Shown here: in pieces, positions 51,028-59,114 of the stretch
How the letters are laid out: every line of letters begins with the position of its first letter
Position numbering within the stretch: position 1 is the stretch's first letter
Assembly (NCBI GenBank): GCA_963849065.1
Contig: CAWKFM010000005.1
Span: forward strand, 1,364,001-1,428,000
DNA: 64,000 nucleotides
DNA from: TOLSYN sp963849065
GTDB lineage: Bacteria > Acidobacteriota > Terriglobia > Terriglobales > Acidobacteriaceae
Reading direction: 5' to 3'
Notes under the pieces: model-generated
The model's input: the letters and a program-made list of their open reading frames with translations, nothing else
What the model was told of the DNA's origin: nothing
Databases searched by the model: none
Made by a program: the position numbers and the translations under genes

Positions 51028-52848
51028 GTGGAGACTGTTCAAAAACAAAAAGCGGATGAAGTCCGCGACGCCGAACTCCCTGAGGTCAGCATCCAGGACG
51101 AATGCATCCTGGTCGCCGCCCTTGCCTTCATCGTCTCCGTCTTTACCTTCGCCTGGTTCTTCCGCCGCGGAGACATCCTCCTCTATGGCGACGCGGTCGC
51201 GCACATCAACATCGCCCGCCGCCTCTTCGACGCGCGCAATCCCGGATGGGATCAGCTCGGCTCGGTCTGGCTCCCGCTGCCTCATCTCCTCATGGCCCCA
51301 TTCGTAGCCAATGACTGGCTCTGGCGTACCGGCATTGGCGGCTCCATCCCCTCGATGCTTGCCTACGTGCTCGGCGTGGCCGGGATCTACCGCCTGGTGC
51401 GTGCCCGAGCCTCGCGCGCCGGAGCCGCCCTCGCCGCGTTTATCTATGGCCTCAACCCGTCTTTGCTCTACATGCAATCCACCGCCATGACCGAGTCGAT
51501 CTTCCTCGCCGCGCTCATCTGGTCCGTGGTCTACTTCGATGACTTCGTAAGAGGATTAGGCGAGTCGGGTAACGCTGCGCTTCCGGCCCATGCGCCTGCG
51601 GCCGGCAGCGCAGCGTTACCCGACTCAACACCACCCGCACGCGCAGAGCTTCCATCCTGGAAGGCGATTGAGCGTTGCGGTTGCTGCCTCGCTGCCGCCA
51701 TCTTCACCCGCTACGACGGATGGATCTTCGCCTTCGTCGTCGGCATCTGCGCACTACTCGCCGCGCTGAGATGGTTCACCAAGCACCCGCCGCGACCACC
51801 CCGCGCACGCCTGCTGCGCTCCATGGCTAGCTTCCTTCTTCTGCTGGCGCTCTGCCCCACGCTCTGGCTGGCGCACAACTACAAAATCAATCGCCATCCG
51901 CTGGACTGGCTCAACGGTCCCTACTCGGCCAAGGCCATCGAGCGCCGCTCCTCGCCGACGGGCTATCCACCCTATCCCGGCAAGGGCAACATGAAAGTCG
52001 CCGCCCAGTACTTCCTCAAAGCCGCCCGCATGAACACCGGCGAGGGCTCGCGCGAAGATTGGCTGATGGCGCTCGCCGCCTGCGGTGTTCTAGTCGCGCT
52101 CTTCCGTCCCCGCCGCTTCGGCGCGCTCCTGCTCTTGTGGATTCCGCTCCCGTTCTACGCCTATTCCATCGCCTACGGCAGCGTTCCCATCTTCGTTCCC
52201 GACTGGTGGCCGTTCTCCTACTACAACGTGCGCTACGGCCTCGAACTGCTACCCGCCATCGCCGCCTTCGTCGGACTCCTCCCGTGGGCGGTGGAAGCCT
52301 CTTGCGCCTGCGGCGGGCAGCGCAGCGTTATCCCTTACACAGCACGCAAGCGTCGCGAGTTCACTCTGGGCATTACAGGCGCATTGCTCGTGGTCACCCT
52401 CCTTGCCTACAGTTCGTCGCTGTGGTGCTTCTCCTGGTACTCGCAGGGCCGCGACGTCTCGGGAAATCCAGGACGCCGTGGCATAATCCCGATCTGCTAT
52501 CGCGAGGCGTGGGCCAACAGCCGCACCCGCATCTCCCTTGAGCAGCAGATAGCCGAGGCGCTCATCGAGATCCCCCCCGACGCAACCGTGCTCATGTACA
52601 CCAGCGACTACGTGGGAGCTCTGCAGCGAGCGGGCATTCACCTCGACCGTGTCATCTCCGAGTGCACCCTGCTCTACTGGGACTCGGCGCGTAGCGCACC
52701 CTTCGCCGGAGCCGACTACATCGTCGCCATCGATAAAGATCCGGTGGCCGAAGCCGTGCGCATCAATCCCCACGGCCTGACCAAAGTCGCCATCCTGCAC
52801 ACCATGGGCAAGCCGGACGTCACAATCTATCGCGGCTCGCGTCCGTAA
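51028..52848 (+). CDS. GT-C family membrane glycosyltransferase
   Basis: About 606 aa from a GTG at 51028 (GAGG upstream); the start is uncertain because the frame is open to 50962. Ten or so membrane helices. The first outside loop carries YGDAVAHINIARRLFDARNPGW, the acidic acceptor/donor motif of GT-C enzymes (protein mannosyltransferase/ArnT class). These use polyprenyl-phosphate sugars to glycosylate lipids or proteins outside the membrane. Two class-2 palindromic repeats lie in frame within the gene (51562-51626 and about 52306-52337), the first adding a peptide ESGNAALP...AALPDST to a loop. Confidence 0.8.
   Translation: METVQKQKADEVRDAELPEVSIQDECILVAALAFIVSVFTFAWFFRRGDILLYGDAVAHINIARRLFDARNPGWDQLGSVWLPLPHLLMAPFVANDWLWRTGIGGSIPSMLAYVLGVAGIYRLVRARASRAGAALAAFIYGLNPSLLYMQSTAMTESIFLAALIWSVVYFDDFVRGLGESGNAALPAHAPAAGSAALPDSTPPARAELPSWKAIERCGCCLAAAIFTRYDGWIFAFVVGICALLAALRWFTKHPPRPPRARLLRSMASFLLLLALCPTLWLAHNYKINRHPLDWLNGPYSAKAIERRSSPTGYPPYPGKGNMKVAAQYFLKAARMNTGEGSREDWLMALAACGVLVALFRPRRFGALLLLWIPLPFYAYSIAYGSVPIFVPDWWPFSYYNVRYGLELLPAIAAFVGLLPWAVEASCACGGQRSVIPYTARKRREFTLGITGALLVVTLLAYSSSLWCFSWYSQGRDVSGNPGRRGIIPICYREAWANSRTRISLEQQIAEALIEIPPDATVLMYTSDYVGALQRAGIHLDRVISECTLLYWDSARSAPFAGADYIVAIDKDPVAEAVRINPHGLTKVAILHTMGKPDVTIYRGSRP
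51562..51626. repeat. Class-2 palindrome, complete copy inside a gene
   Basis: 65 bp with perfect 20-bp arms (GAGTCGGGTAACGCTGCGCT and its complement), extended inward to about 29 bp with one mismatch. It begins at a codon boundary of the GT-C gene, keeps the frame and encodes 21-22 residues of nearly symmetric sequence. Confidence 0.92.
52306..52337. repeat. Class-2 half-element inside the same gene
   Basis: TGCGCCTGCGGCGGGCAGCG then CAGCGTTATCCC, matching one half of the palindrome at 51562-51626. In frame; encodes C-A-C-G-G-Q-R-S-V-I-P. Confidence 0.7.
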
Positions 52849-53087
52849 CCGCTCCTGCTCTCGAAACGATGTACTGAGGAGGTATCGGCGTCTGACGCAT
52901 CATCCTCCGACACGGATAACGAGTACGCCAATGGTCTCGCGGTTTGCGCAACCATTGCCTTCGCAGTCAACCCGCTCTTCGCAACGATTAACCATTGTGC
53001 TAATCTTCGCCGCTTCGGCAAGGCTGGCAACGAATCCCGGTGGCTCACCCTCTAACAGCAGGTTTGCACCTTGAGACGGAGGTTTCT

Positions 53088-53417
53088 ATGCGTTTTCTGC
53101 TGAAGGTATCCATTCCAACCGAGATCGGCAACGAGCGAATCCTGGACGGCAGCCTGGGCAACACCATCGAGTCGATTCTTCACGACCTCAAGCCGGAAGC
53201 GGCCTATTTCTCGGAAGATCGCGGACTCCGCACCGGCTTTATCTTCTGCAACATCAAAGACGAATCGGAGATTCCGGGCGTCGCTGAACCATGGTTTCTA
53301 GCCTTCGGCGCCCACATCGAATTGCACGCCGCCATGACTTTGTCCGACTTAAAGAAAGCCACTTCCGGTTTTGAACGCGCCATCAAGAAGTACAGCCCGA
53401 CGACCAAAGCCGCCTGA
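53088..53417 (+). CDS. Small conserved hypothetical protein
   Basis: 109 aa from the ATG at 53088 with a GGAGG site. Alpha/beta fold of the kind MRFLLKVSIPTEIGNERILDGSLGNTIESIL ... EAAYFSEDRGLRTGFIFCNI, with EPWFLAFGAHIELHAAMT near the end; a ferredoxin-like dimeric fold is likely. I recognise the pattern but no function. Stands alone. Confidence 0.7.
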   Translation: MRFLLKVSIPTEIGNERILDGSLGNTIESILHDLKPEAAYFSEDRGLRTGFIFCNIKDESEIPGVAEPWFLAFGAHIELHAAMTLSDLKKATSGFERAIKKYSPTTKAA

Positions 53418-53434
53418 GTCTGGCGCTCTGCCAT

Positions 53435-53470
53435 TGCCCCAGCAGCGCCATCAGCCGCGAAGCTGGGGCA
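53435..53470. repeat. Inverted repeat
   Basis: TGCCCCAGC (53435-53443) and GCTGGGGCA (53462-53470), perfect 9-bp arms with an 18-nt interval, just after the stop at 53417. May act as a terminator hairpin without a T-run. Confidence 0.55.
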
Positions 53471-53585
53471 CCAAGCCCTCTGCCGTTTGCGCTCACTCTT
53501 TGTCCTGTACACCCGCCGGGGACCTCAGGTTAAAATGAGGTACCGACTTCTTGCCAACCAGAAAGTACAGGGGAGACCTCACACA

Positions 53586-54206
53586 ATGAAACGAGTTGTT
53601 TTTGTCCTTGCGCTATTGACCATTGCGTTGCCCGGCCTGTGTTTTGCCGGCCCTTTCGGTTTCAACTACGGAATGACCAAAGACCAGATCATCGCGATTG
53701 TCGGCAAGGACGCGGTGATCAAGAATGAGGGCTTTGTTCTGCGCGTGCTGAAGGCACCGGAGGCAGACAACCGCTTCGAGGCTTATTCGCTTATCATTTC
53801 GCCCGATAAGGGATTGCTCAAGATCATTGCGGCGGGACAGACGATTGACTCCGGCGACTATGGAATGGAGATCCAGGTAGGATTCAAGACTCTCAAAGAC
53901 TCCGTCGTCGCAGTGTATGGCGCACCTACCAAGGACTACGATTTTGTCCAGCCAGACAGTCAACTGAAATCGCCGGACCAGTGGACCGCGGCGTTGGAGA
54001 AAAAACAAAGAGTACTTGCCTCAACCTGGGATTTCGCTGAAGGGACGCAAAAGTCCAAGATCGTCAAGAACGATCACCTGACCGCCATAGTTTTAGAAAC
54101 CATGGGGCTGAGGGACAAATCGGCCTGGGTTCAGCTGAGCTATGAGTTCGAAGGGTTTGAAAAATTTTACGAGAGCGTAAACAAACCAAGCGCACCCAAA
54201 CCATAA
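53586..54206 (+). CDS. Exported hypothetical protein
   Basis: 206 aa from the ATG at 53586 (GGGGAGA upstream). Signal peptide at 1-21 (VFVLALLTIALPGLCFA). The mature part begins GPFGFNYGMTKDQIIAIVGKDAVI, a pattern seen in short periplasmic repeats where a gly-met-thr segment starts a small alpha/beta domain (GMT-x-x-Q...). Unrecognised family; alone on the plus strand and convergent with murA. Confidence 0.7.
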   Translation: MKRVVFVLALLTIALPGLCFAGPFGFNYGMTKDQIIAIVGKDAVIKNEGFVLRVLKAPEADNRFEAYSLIISPDKGLLKIIAAGQTIDSGDYGMEIQVGFKTLKDSVVAVYGAPTKDYDFVQPDSQLKSPDQWTAALEKKQRVLASTWDFAEGTQKSKIVKNDHLTAIVLETMGLRDKSAWVQLSYEFEGFEKFYESVNKPSAPKP

Positions 54207-54223
54207 GAACGAAGACTGCCTGC

Positions 54224-54262
54224 GTGCAGCCACTTCCGCGCCTCTGGCGGATGTGGCTGCAC
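54224..54262. repeat. Class-1-like long hairpin between convergent genes
   Basis: 16-nt arms GTGCAGCCACTTCCGC / GCGGATGTGGCTGCAC with one mismatch and a 7-nt loop, between the exported-protein stop at 54206 and the murA stop at 54273. Arms include the CCAC-TCCGC core of the class-1 repeats. It could terminate both transcripts, although there is no T-run. Confidence 0.75.
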
Positions 54263-54272
54263 ACGCATCCAA

Positions 54273-55568
54273 CTACACTCCCACCCGCCTCGGCAGAATC
54301 TCTCCAATCCTCTTCACCTGCGCTCCCACTCCGCGGAGCTTCTCCTCGATGCGCTCGTAGCCGCGGTCGATGTGGTACACGCGGTCGATGATGGTCTCGT
54401 CCTGCGCAACCAGCGCGGCAAGCACCAGCGAGGCGGAGGCGCGCAAGTCGCTGGCCTGGACGGCAGCTCCGCTCAGCGTGCTGGGCCCGCGCACCACCGC
54501 GCGGTTGCCTTCAATCTTAATATTGGCGCCCATGCGGCAGAGTTCCAGCGCGTGCATGAAGCGGTTCTCGAAGATGTTCTCGGTGATGATAGAGGTTCCC
54601 GCAGCCTGGGTCATCAGCGCCATGTACTGCGCCTGCACGTCGGTGGGAAAGCCGGGATATTCCTCGGTGGAGATGTCCGCTCCCTTGAGCGGAGCCGCGT
54701 CTCCCATCACGCGCACGCAGCCATCGCCGACCTTGACCTTGACGCCGACCTCTTCAAGCTTCGCGATAAGCGAGGTGAGGTGAGAGGGATCGCAATCGGT
54801 GAGCATCAGATCTCCCCCGGTGAGCGCTCCAGCGATAAGGAAGGTTGCGGCCTCGATGCGGTCAGGAATGATGCGATGGCGCGCGCCGCGCAGTTTTGCG
54901 ACGCCACGCACCCGGATGGTGGAAGTGCCTGCGCCCTCGATGCACGCTCCCATCTTCACCAGTAGCGCGGCAAGATCGACGACCTCCGGCTCGCGCGCGC
55001 AGTTCTCCAGCACCGTTTCCCCTTCGGCGAGCACGGCGGCCATCAGGATGTCCTCGGTGCCGGTGACGGTGATCTTGTCGAAGGCGTAGTGGGCTCCCGT
55101 TAGGCGGTCGGCGCGCGCCTCGATGTAGCCGTGCTGCTGCACGATCTTTGCGCCGAGCTTCTCCAGTCCCTTGAGGTGAAGATCGATGGGGCGGGCGCCG
55201 ATGGCGCAACCGCCGGGGATGGAGACGCGTGCGAACCCAACCCGCGCAACCAGCGGGCCGAGAACGAGCGAAGAGGCGCGCATGGTTTTGACCAACTCGT
55301 AGCTGGCTTCCGGATTGGAGCTGAGACCGGCGGCGCAGATCTTGGTGCGGTGCTGGGCGCGGCCGTAGCCGAGTTCGACTTCGGCGCCCATGGCGGCGAG
55401 CAGGCGGCGCTCGGTTTCGATGTCGCGCACCTGGGGAATGTTTTCGAGCACAACGGTTTCGGAGGTGAGCAGAGCGGCAGCCATGGCCGGCAGCGCGGCG
55501 TTTTTAGCGCCGCTGATGCGGATGGTGCCGAGCAGCGGATTGCCTCCGCGAATGATAAGCTTGTCCAT
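54273..55568 (-). CDS. murA: UDP-N-acetylglucosamine 1-carboxyvinyltransferase
   Basis: 431 aa. EPSP-synthase fold with ISGAKNAALPAMAAALLTSE (substrate loop) and GGCAIGARPIDLHLKGLEKLGA, whose Cys (about 115) is the usual catalytic residue and the fosfomycin target; the Cys form implies normal fosfomycin sensitivity of the enzyme. Transfers enolpyruvate from PEP to UDP-GlcNAc, the first committed step of peptidoglycan synthesis. Stands alone. Confidence 0.97.
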   Translation of the reverse strand: MDKLIIRGGNPLLGTIRISGAKNAALPAMAAALLTSETVVLENIPQVRDIETERRLLAAMGAEVELGYGRAQHRTKICAAGLSSNPEASYELVKTMRASSLVLGPLVARVGFARVSIPGGCAIGARPIDLHLKGLEKLGAKIVQQHGYIEARADRLTGAHYAFDKITVTGTEDILMAAVLAEGETVLENCAREPEVVDLAALLVKMGACIEGAGTSTIRVRGVAKLRGARHRIIPDRIEAATFLIAGALTGGDLMLTDCDPSHLTSLIAKLEEVGVKVKVGDGCVRVMGDAAPLKGADISTEEYPGFPTDVQAQYMALMTQAAGTSIITENIFENRFMHALELCRMGANIKIEGNRAVVRGPSTLSGAAVQASDLRASASLVLAALVAQDETIIDRVYHIDRGYERIEEKLRGVGAQVKRIGEILPRRVGV

Positions 55569-55683
55569 GAAATATGTCCCGGAAGAATACCAACGAATAT
55601 GAATGGCCCACTACGATTTTACACGCTCCGGGACTGCGCTGCTGTGACGCGTGCTCAGCTGGGCGGTCGCTCTGCGTGAGCGC

Positions 55684-56871
55684 TCAGAGGGCGCGGACGA
55701 TGGCGTCATGCAGCGGCGGACGGAGTTGCTTGATGGCCTGATTGGCGGAATCGGGCCAGGTGCGGTTGGTAAGCAGCGTGACGGAGAGTTGGCGTTCGGG
55801 ATCGCACCAGAGAGAGGTTCCGGTATAGCCGAGATGCCCGAAGGAGCGCGCGGAGAACAACGCGCCGGACTGCGATGGCGGGGACGGCGTATCCCAACCG
55901 AGAGTGCGCGAGGTGCCTGCCGGTGTTGGCTGACGTACGGTGAAGAGCTCGATAGTTTGCGAGCGGAAGAGCGGGGTGCCATCACGCAGGAGGCACTCCG
56001 CAAAACGAGCGACGGAGAGTGCATCACCGAAGAGTCCGGCATGAGCGGCGATGCCGCCCATGGCGCTGGCGTTCTCGTCGTTGACCTCGCCCTGGACGAT
56101 GCGGTGGCGATAGTTGACATCGTTGACAGTGGGCGGAATCGCTGAGCGGAGCGATGGATGCGGTGCGTAGCTCATGTTTAGGTTGAATGGGGCAAAGATT
56201 TCGCGCTGGCAAAAGCGGTCGATGGGCTCACCTGCAATCAGCTCTAACAATTCGCCGAGAAGGATGAATCCGATGTCGCTGTACTCGGCGCGGGTGCCGG
56301 GTGTGGCCTCCAGCGGCACGCGGCGGGCAGCCTTGTGGATTGCCTCGCGGCCGGAAGCTTCCAGGTAGAGCTTGCGATGAGCGGGTAGGCCGGAGGAGTG
56401 AGCGAGCAACATGGCAACGGTGACGGACTGGCGCCAGGCACGCTGCGTATCTTTGAATGAATCGGTTGGAACTACCCCGCCCAAGCCAAAAGAGGGCTTG
56501 AATGGGCCACTCGGTTCGGAGCCGATGTCGGCGAAATGCGGAAGCAGATCGGCCACCGGCGCGTCAAGCGGAAGCTGGCCGCGCTCAAAGAGAAGCATGG
56601 CCATGGAGACGGTCGCGATGGGCTTGGTGAGCGAGGCGAGATCCCATAGCGTCTCGCATCGAACCTCCGGTGCCGCGGGGTCGTAGGTAAAGCGTCCGAA
56701 GCCTTTCCATGCGACAAGTTGCCCATGGCTGACGACGGTCAAGGCCGCTCCGGGAAAGACGCGGTTGGCGATGGCCTGCTGGATGAGTTCGAAGGCGTGG
56801 GCAAATCGCTGCTGCTGGCCGGCGGTGGCGTCGGCCAGAGTAGGCTCGGCTTCCGCCGGTGGCTGGTTCAC
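55684..56871 (-). CDS. Serine hydrolase (beta-lactamase/PBP-like)
   Basis: 395 aa from a GTG at 56871 that overlaps the isochorismatase stop (GTGA); the frame is open further upstream within that gene. Class-C beta-lactamase fold: SxxK in LASLTKPIA, YSDIGF (YxN-type Tyr) and a C-terminal LGYTGTSLW. Acts on a beta-lactam-like, ester or peptide substrate; cytoplasmic as no signal peptide is seen. A class-1 palindromic repeat lies in frame before VTVAMLLAHSSGLP, adding a segment that includes FKPSFGLGG. Confidence 0.85.
   Translation of the reverse strand: MNQPPAEAEPTLADATAGQQQRFAHAFELIQQAIANRVFPGAALTVVSHGQLVAWKGFGRFTYDPAAPEVRCETLWDLASLTKPIATVSMAMLLFERGQLPLDAPVADLLPHFADIGSEPSGPFKPSFGLGGVVPTDSFKDTQRAWRQSVTVAMLLAHSSGLPAHRKLYLEASGREAIHKAARRVPLEATPGTRAEYSDIGFILLGELLELIAGEPIDRFCQREIFAPFNLNMSYAPHPSLRSAIPPTVNDVNYRHRIVQGEVNDENASAMGGIAAHAGLFGDALSVARFAECLLRDGTPLFRSQTIELFTVRQPTPAGTSRTLGWDTPSPPSQSGALFSARSFGHLGYTGTSLWCDPERQLSVTLLTNRTWPDSANQAIKQLRPPLHDAIVRAL
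56476..56508. repeat. Class-1 hairpin repeat inside the serine hydrolase gene
   Basis: CCCGCCCAAGCC, 7-nt loop AAAAGAG, GGCTTGAATGGG, with three non-Watson-Crick positions. In frame; on the coding (minus) strand it encodes P-F-K-P-S-F-G-L-G-G. Closest to the intergenic copies at 21322 and 50745. Confidence 0.8.
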
Positions 56872-57473
56872 TTGATGAATGCGAGCATCTCCTTGAACTG
56901 GGCGGTACCGCTGCGGCGAAGCAGCTCGTACATCATCATTTCGGTAGATGAGATGACGCAGCCGGCGGCCTCCATGCGCTGCAGTCCGATGCGCCAGTTG
57001 TGTTCGCTGCGCGAGCCGACGGCGTCGGAGGCGACGTGGACTGTGTATCCGTTCTGCAGGGCCCCGAGGGCGGTCTGGGCGACGCAGATGTGGCTTTCGA
57101 TGCCGCACAGAAGCAGGGTGGTGCGCTGCCCGGGAAGCTGATGCAGCGTGCTGCAAAAGTCGTCGCTGCCAAAGCAGCCGAAGGAGGTCTTTTCGATGGC
57201 CTGCGTGTTGGGCAGCAGCCCGGCGATCTCTGGAACTGTGGGCCCCAGGCCGCGCACGTATTGAGCGGTGACCAGTGCCGGAATATCGAGAACGGAGGCG
57301 AGACGGATGAGCACCTGGGAGTTGCGGGTCAGCTCTTCGCGGTTGCGGATGGAGGGCAAAAGCTTCTCCTGAATATCGATCACCAGCAGGGCGCATTGCG
57401 ACGGGTCGAGGGTGCGGCGGGCAGCCGGCTCGGAGGCGAGTCCGGCGAGTTCGGGAAGGGAAGATGGATACAT
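56868..57473 (-). CDS. Isochorismatase family hydrolase
   Basis: 201 aa with AGGAG upstream. Cysteine hydrolase fold with Asp in LLVIDIQEKLL, Lys in IEKTSFGCF and Cys in LCGIESHICVAQTALGAL, the complete catalytic triad of nicotinamidase/isochorismatase relatives. The substrate is not set by sequence. Upstream partner of the serine hydrolase gene and coupled to it by a 4-nt overlap. Confidence 0.9.
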   Translation of the reverse strand: MYPSSLPELAGLASEPAARRTLDPSQCALLVIDIQEKLLPSIRNREELTRNSQVLIRLASVLDIPALVTAQYVRGLGPTVPEIAGLLPNTQAIEKTSFGCFGSDDFCSTLHQLPGQRTTLLLCGIESHICVAQTALGALQNGYTVHVASDAVGSRSEHNWRIGLQRMEAAGCVISSTEMMMYELLRRSGTAQFKEMLAFIK

Positions 57474-57672
57474 CGGCAGCTCCTGAAGAACTTTATGGGC
57501 GCCTTACAGCGTACCGCAGGCGCGAGCCGGCTGCCAGTGGCTGGGCGGGATTCCAAGCTGTCAGGCGGTAAAACGCTTCGAAGTTGCGGAATGGGTGAGA
57601 AACGGTAAAATTCGCGAGGACTGGGGCTGACGGAGGCGCCCGCCATGAATCTAAGGAGGGCGGAGAAGATTT

Positions 57673-59043
57673 ATGAAACTCACGGATCGTTTTCTGGAGT
57701 TCACGATGTTGGCTCTTGTGCTTACTTTGGGCGCGACCAGCTGCAAACAGAATCCCAATCAGAATTCTCAGGCGCAGAGCGCACAGACGGATCAGAGCGC
57801 CCAGACTAGCCAGTCTGCGACAGCGGATCAGGGCAATCCCGCCGCGGCAAACATGGCCCCTGTGGCACAGCCGGAGGCCGCGCCACAAGAACAGGCCTCA
57901 GCCCCAGCAGTTTCGGAGAATTATCCGCCGGATCAGGAATACAACGAAGCGTCGTACAATCCTGCGCCGGAGGAATATGCCTCGGAGCCTCCTCCGCCAT
58001 TGCCCGAGTACGATCAGCCGCCGATTCCCGGCGAGGGTTACATCTGGACTCCTGGGTATTGGAGTTGGGGAGACGGCGGCTATTACTGGGTGCCGGGAGC
58101 ATGGGTGGCGCCGCCCTACGCAGGCGCTCTCTGGACGCCGGGATACTGGGGATACCGTGATGGGCGGTATGGTTTCTACCACGGTTACTGGGGCCGCTAT
58201 GTCGGCTACTACGGCGGTGTGAACTATGGATATGGCTATGGCGGCAGGGGCTACCAGGGCGGCTACTGGCATGGAAACGACTTCGACTACAACCGCTCGG
58301 CCAATAACTTCGGCAACACCCGCATTGCGAATGTTTACGACCACAGAGTGGAGAACTACACGCGCGACAACCGGGTGAGCTATAACGGCGGCCCACAAGG
58401 CGTGCAGGCCCGGCCGACTCCGGCGGAGGTAGCGGCCTACCGTGCGCCTCACGCGCCTCCGATGGCGTCACAGGTACAGCTTGCCAAGGCGTCGGCGAGC
58501 AATCGCGCACAGTTTGCATCGGTCAACAAGGGCAAGCCGGCCACGATGGTCTCCAGCCAGCCGATTCCGGCCGAACGCGGGATTAAACCGGCTCCGGTGA
58601 TGCGGCCGATGGCGAAGAATGAAGGACGTCCGACCACAACTATGCCGACAGCTGGGATGAAGACTGAGCCCGGGGCAAAACCAATGCCCGCAGCGAATGT
58701 CCCTCCAGCGCGGCCGGAGGCAGAGTCCAGGCCCGAGGCGAACAAACCGGCTGCGAAGGCGGAGACTCCGACCAGACCGGCGATGCAGCCGGAGAGCCGA
58801 CCGGCACCAATGCGGACGGAACCAAACAAACAGTTCACCGAGACAAGGCCTGCTCCGCCGCACACGGCCCCACCGGCACGCCCCGCCACGGAAGCGCACG
58901 CTGCTCCGTCGGCGAGACCTGCACCGGAGACACGGCCCGCCGCTCCGGCGGCACACAACGCTCCGATGGCCAAGCCTGCTCCGGCTGCCCATCCGGCTCC
59001 ACAGCGTGAGCAGAACCATCCCGAGGAAAAGAAAAAGGAGTGA
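57673..59043 (+). CDS. YXWGXW-type repeat lipoprotein
   Basis: 456 aa. Signal peptide with a lipobox-like GATSC (Cys about 24). After a Gln/Ser/Thr-rich stretch come aromatic repeats at about 115-175 of the Y-x-W-(T/V)-P-G-x-W type (YIWTPGYWSWGDGGYYWVPGAWVAPP, LWTPGYWGYRDGRYGFYHGYWGRY), then a Gly/Tyr-rich region and a long Pro/Ala/Arg/Thr-rich tail. Surface or periplasmic structural protein; function unknown. Strong AAGGAGG site and a bidirectional terminator after it. Confidence 0.85.
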   Translation: MKLTDRFLEFTMLALVLTLGATSCKQNPNQNSQAQSAQTDQSAQTSQSATADQGNPAAANMAPVAQPEAAPQEQASAPAVSENYPPDQEYNEASYNPAPEEYASEPPPPLPEYDQPPIPGEGYIWTPGYWSWGDGGYYWVPGAWVAPPYAGALWTPGYWGYRDGRYGFYHGYWGRYVGYYGGVNYGYGYGGRGYQGGYWHGNDFDYNRSANNFGNTRIANVYDHRVENYTRDNRVSYNGGPQGVQARPTPAEVAAYRAPHAPPMASQVQLAKASASNRAQFASVNKGKPATMVSSQPIPAERGIKPAPVMRPMAKNEGRPTTTMPTAGMKTEPGAKPMPAANVPPARPEAESRPEANKPAAKAETPTRPAMQPESRPAPMRTEPNKQFTETRPAPPHTAPPARPATEAHAAPSARPAPETRPAAPAAHNAPMAKPAPAAHPAPQREQNHPEEKKKE

Positions 59044-59060
59044 AATGGATTGGGGGCAAA

Positions 59061-59097
59061 AAAGAGAGGCGCGGATTGGAGTCGCGCCTCTCTTTTT
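59061..59097 (+). terminator. Bidirectional rho-independent terminator
   Basis: 13-bp stem AAAGAGAGGCGCG / CGCGCCTCTCTTT (59061-59073, 59083-59095) with a 9-nt loop, T5 on one side and A6 on the other. Serves the YXWGXW gene and the converging gene that ends at 59115. Confidence 0.92.
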
Positions 59098-59114
59098 CTG
59101 TCTGTTGCGCTGCG

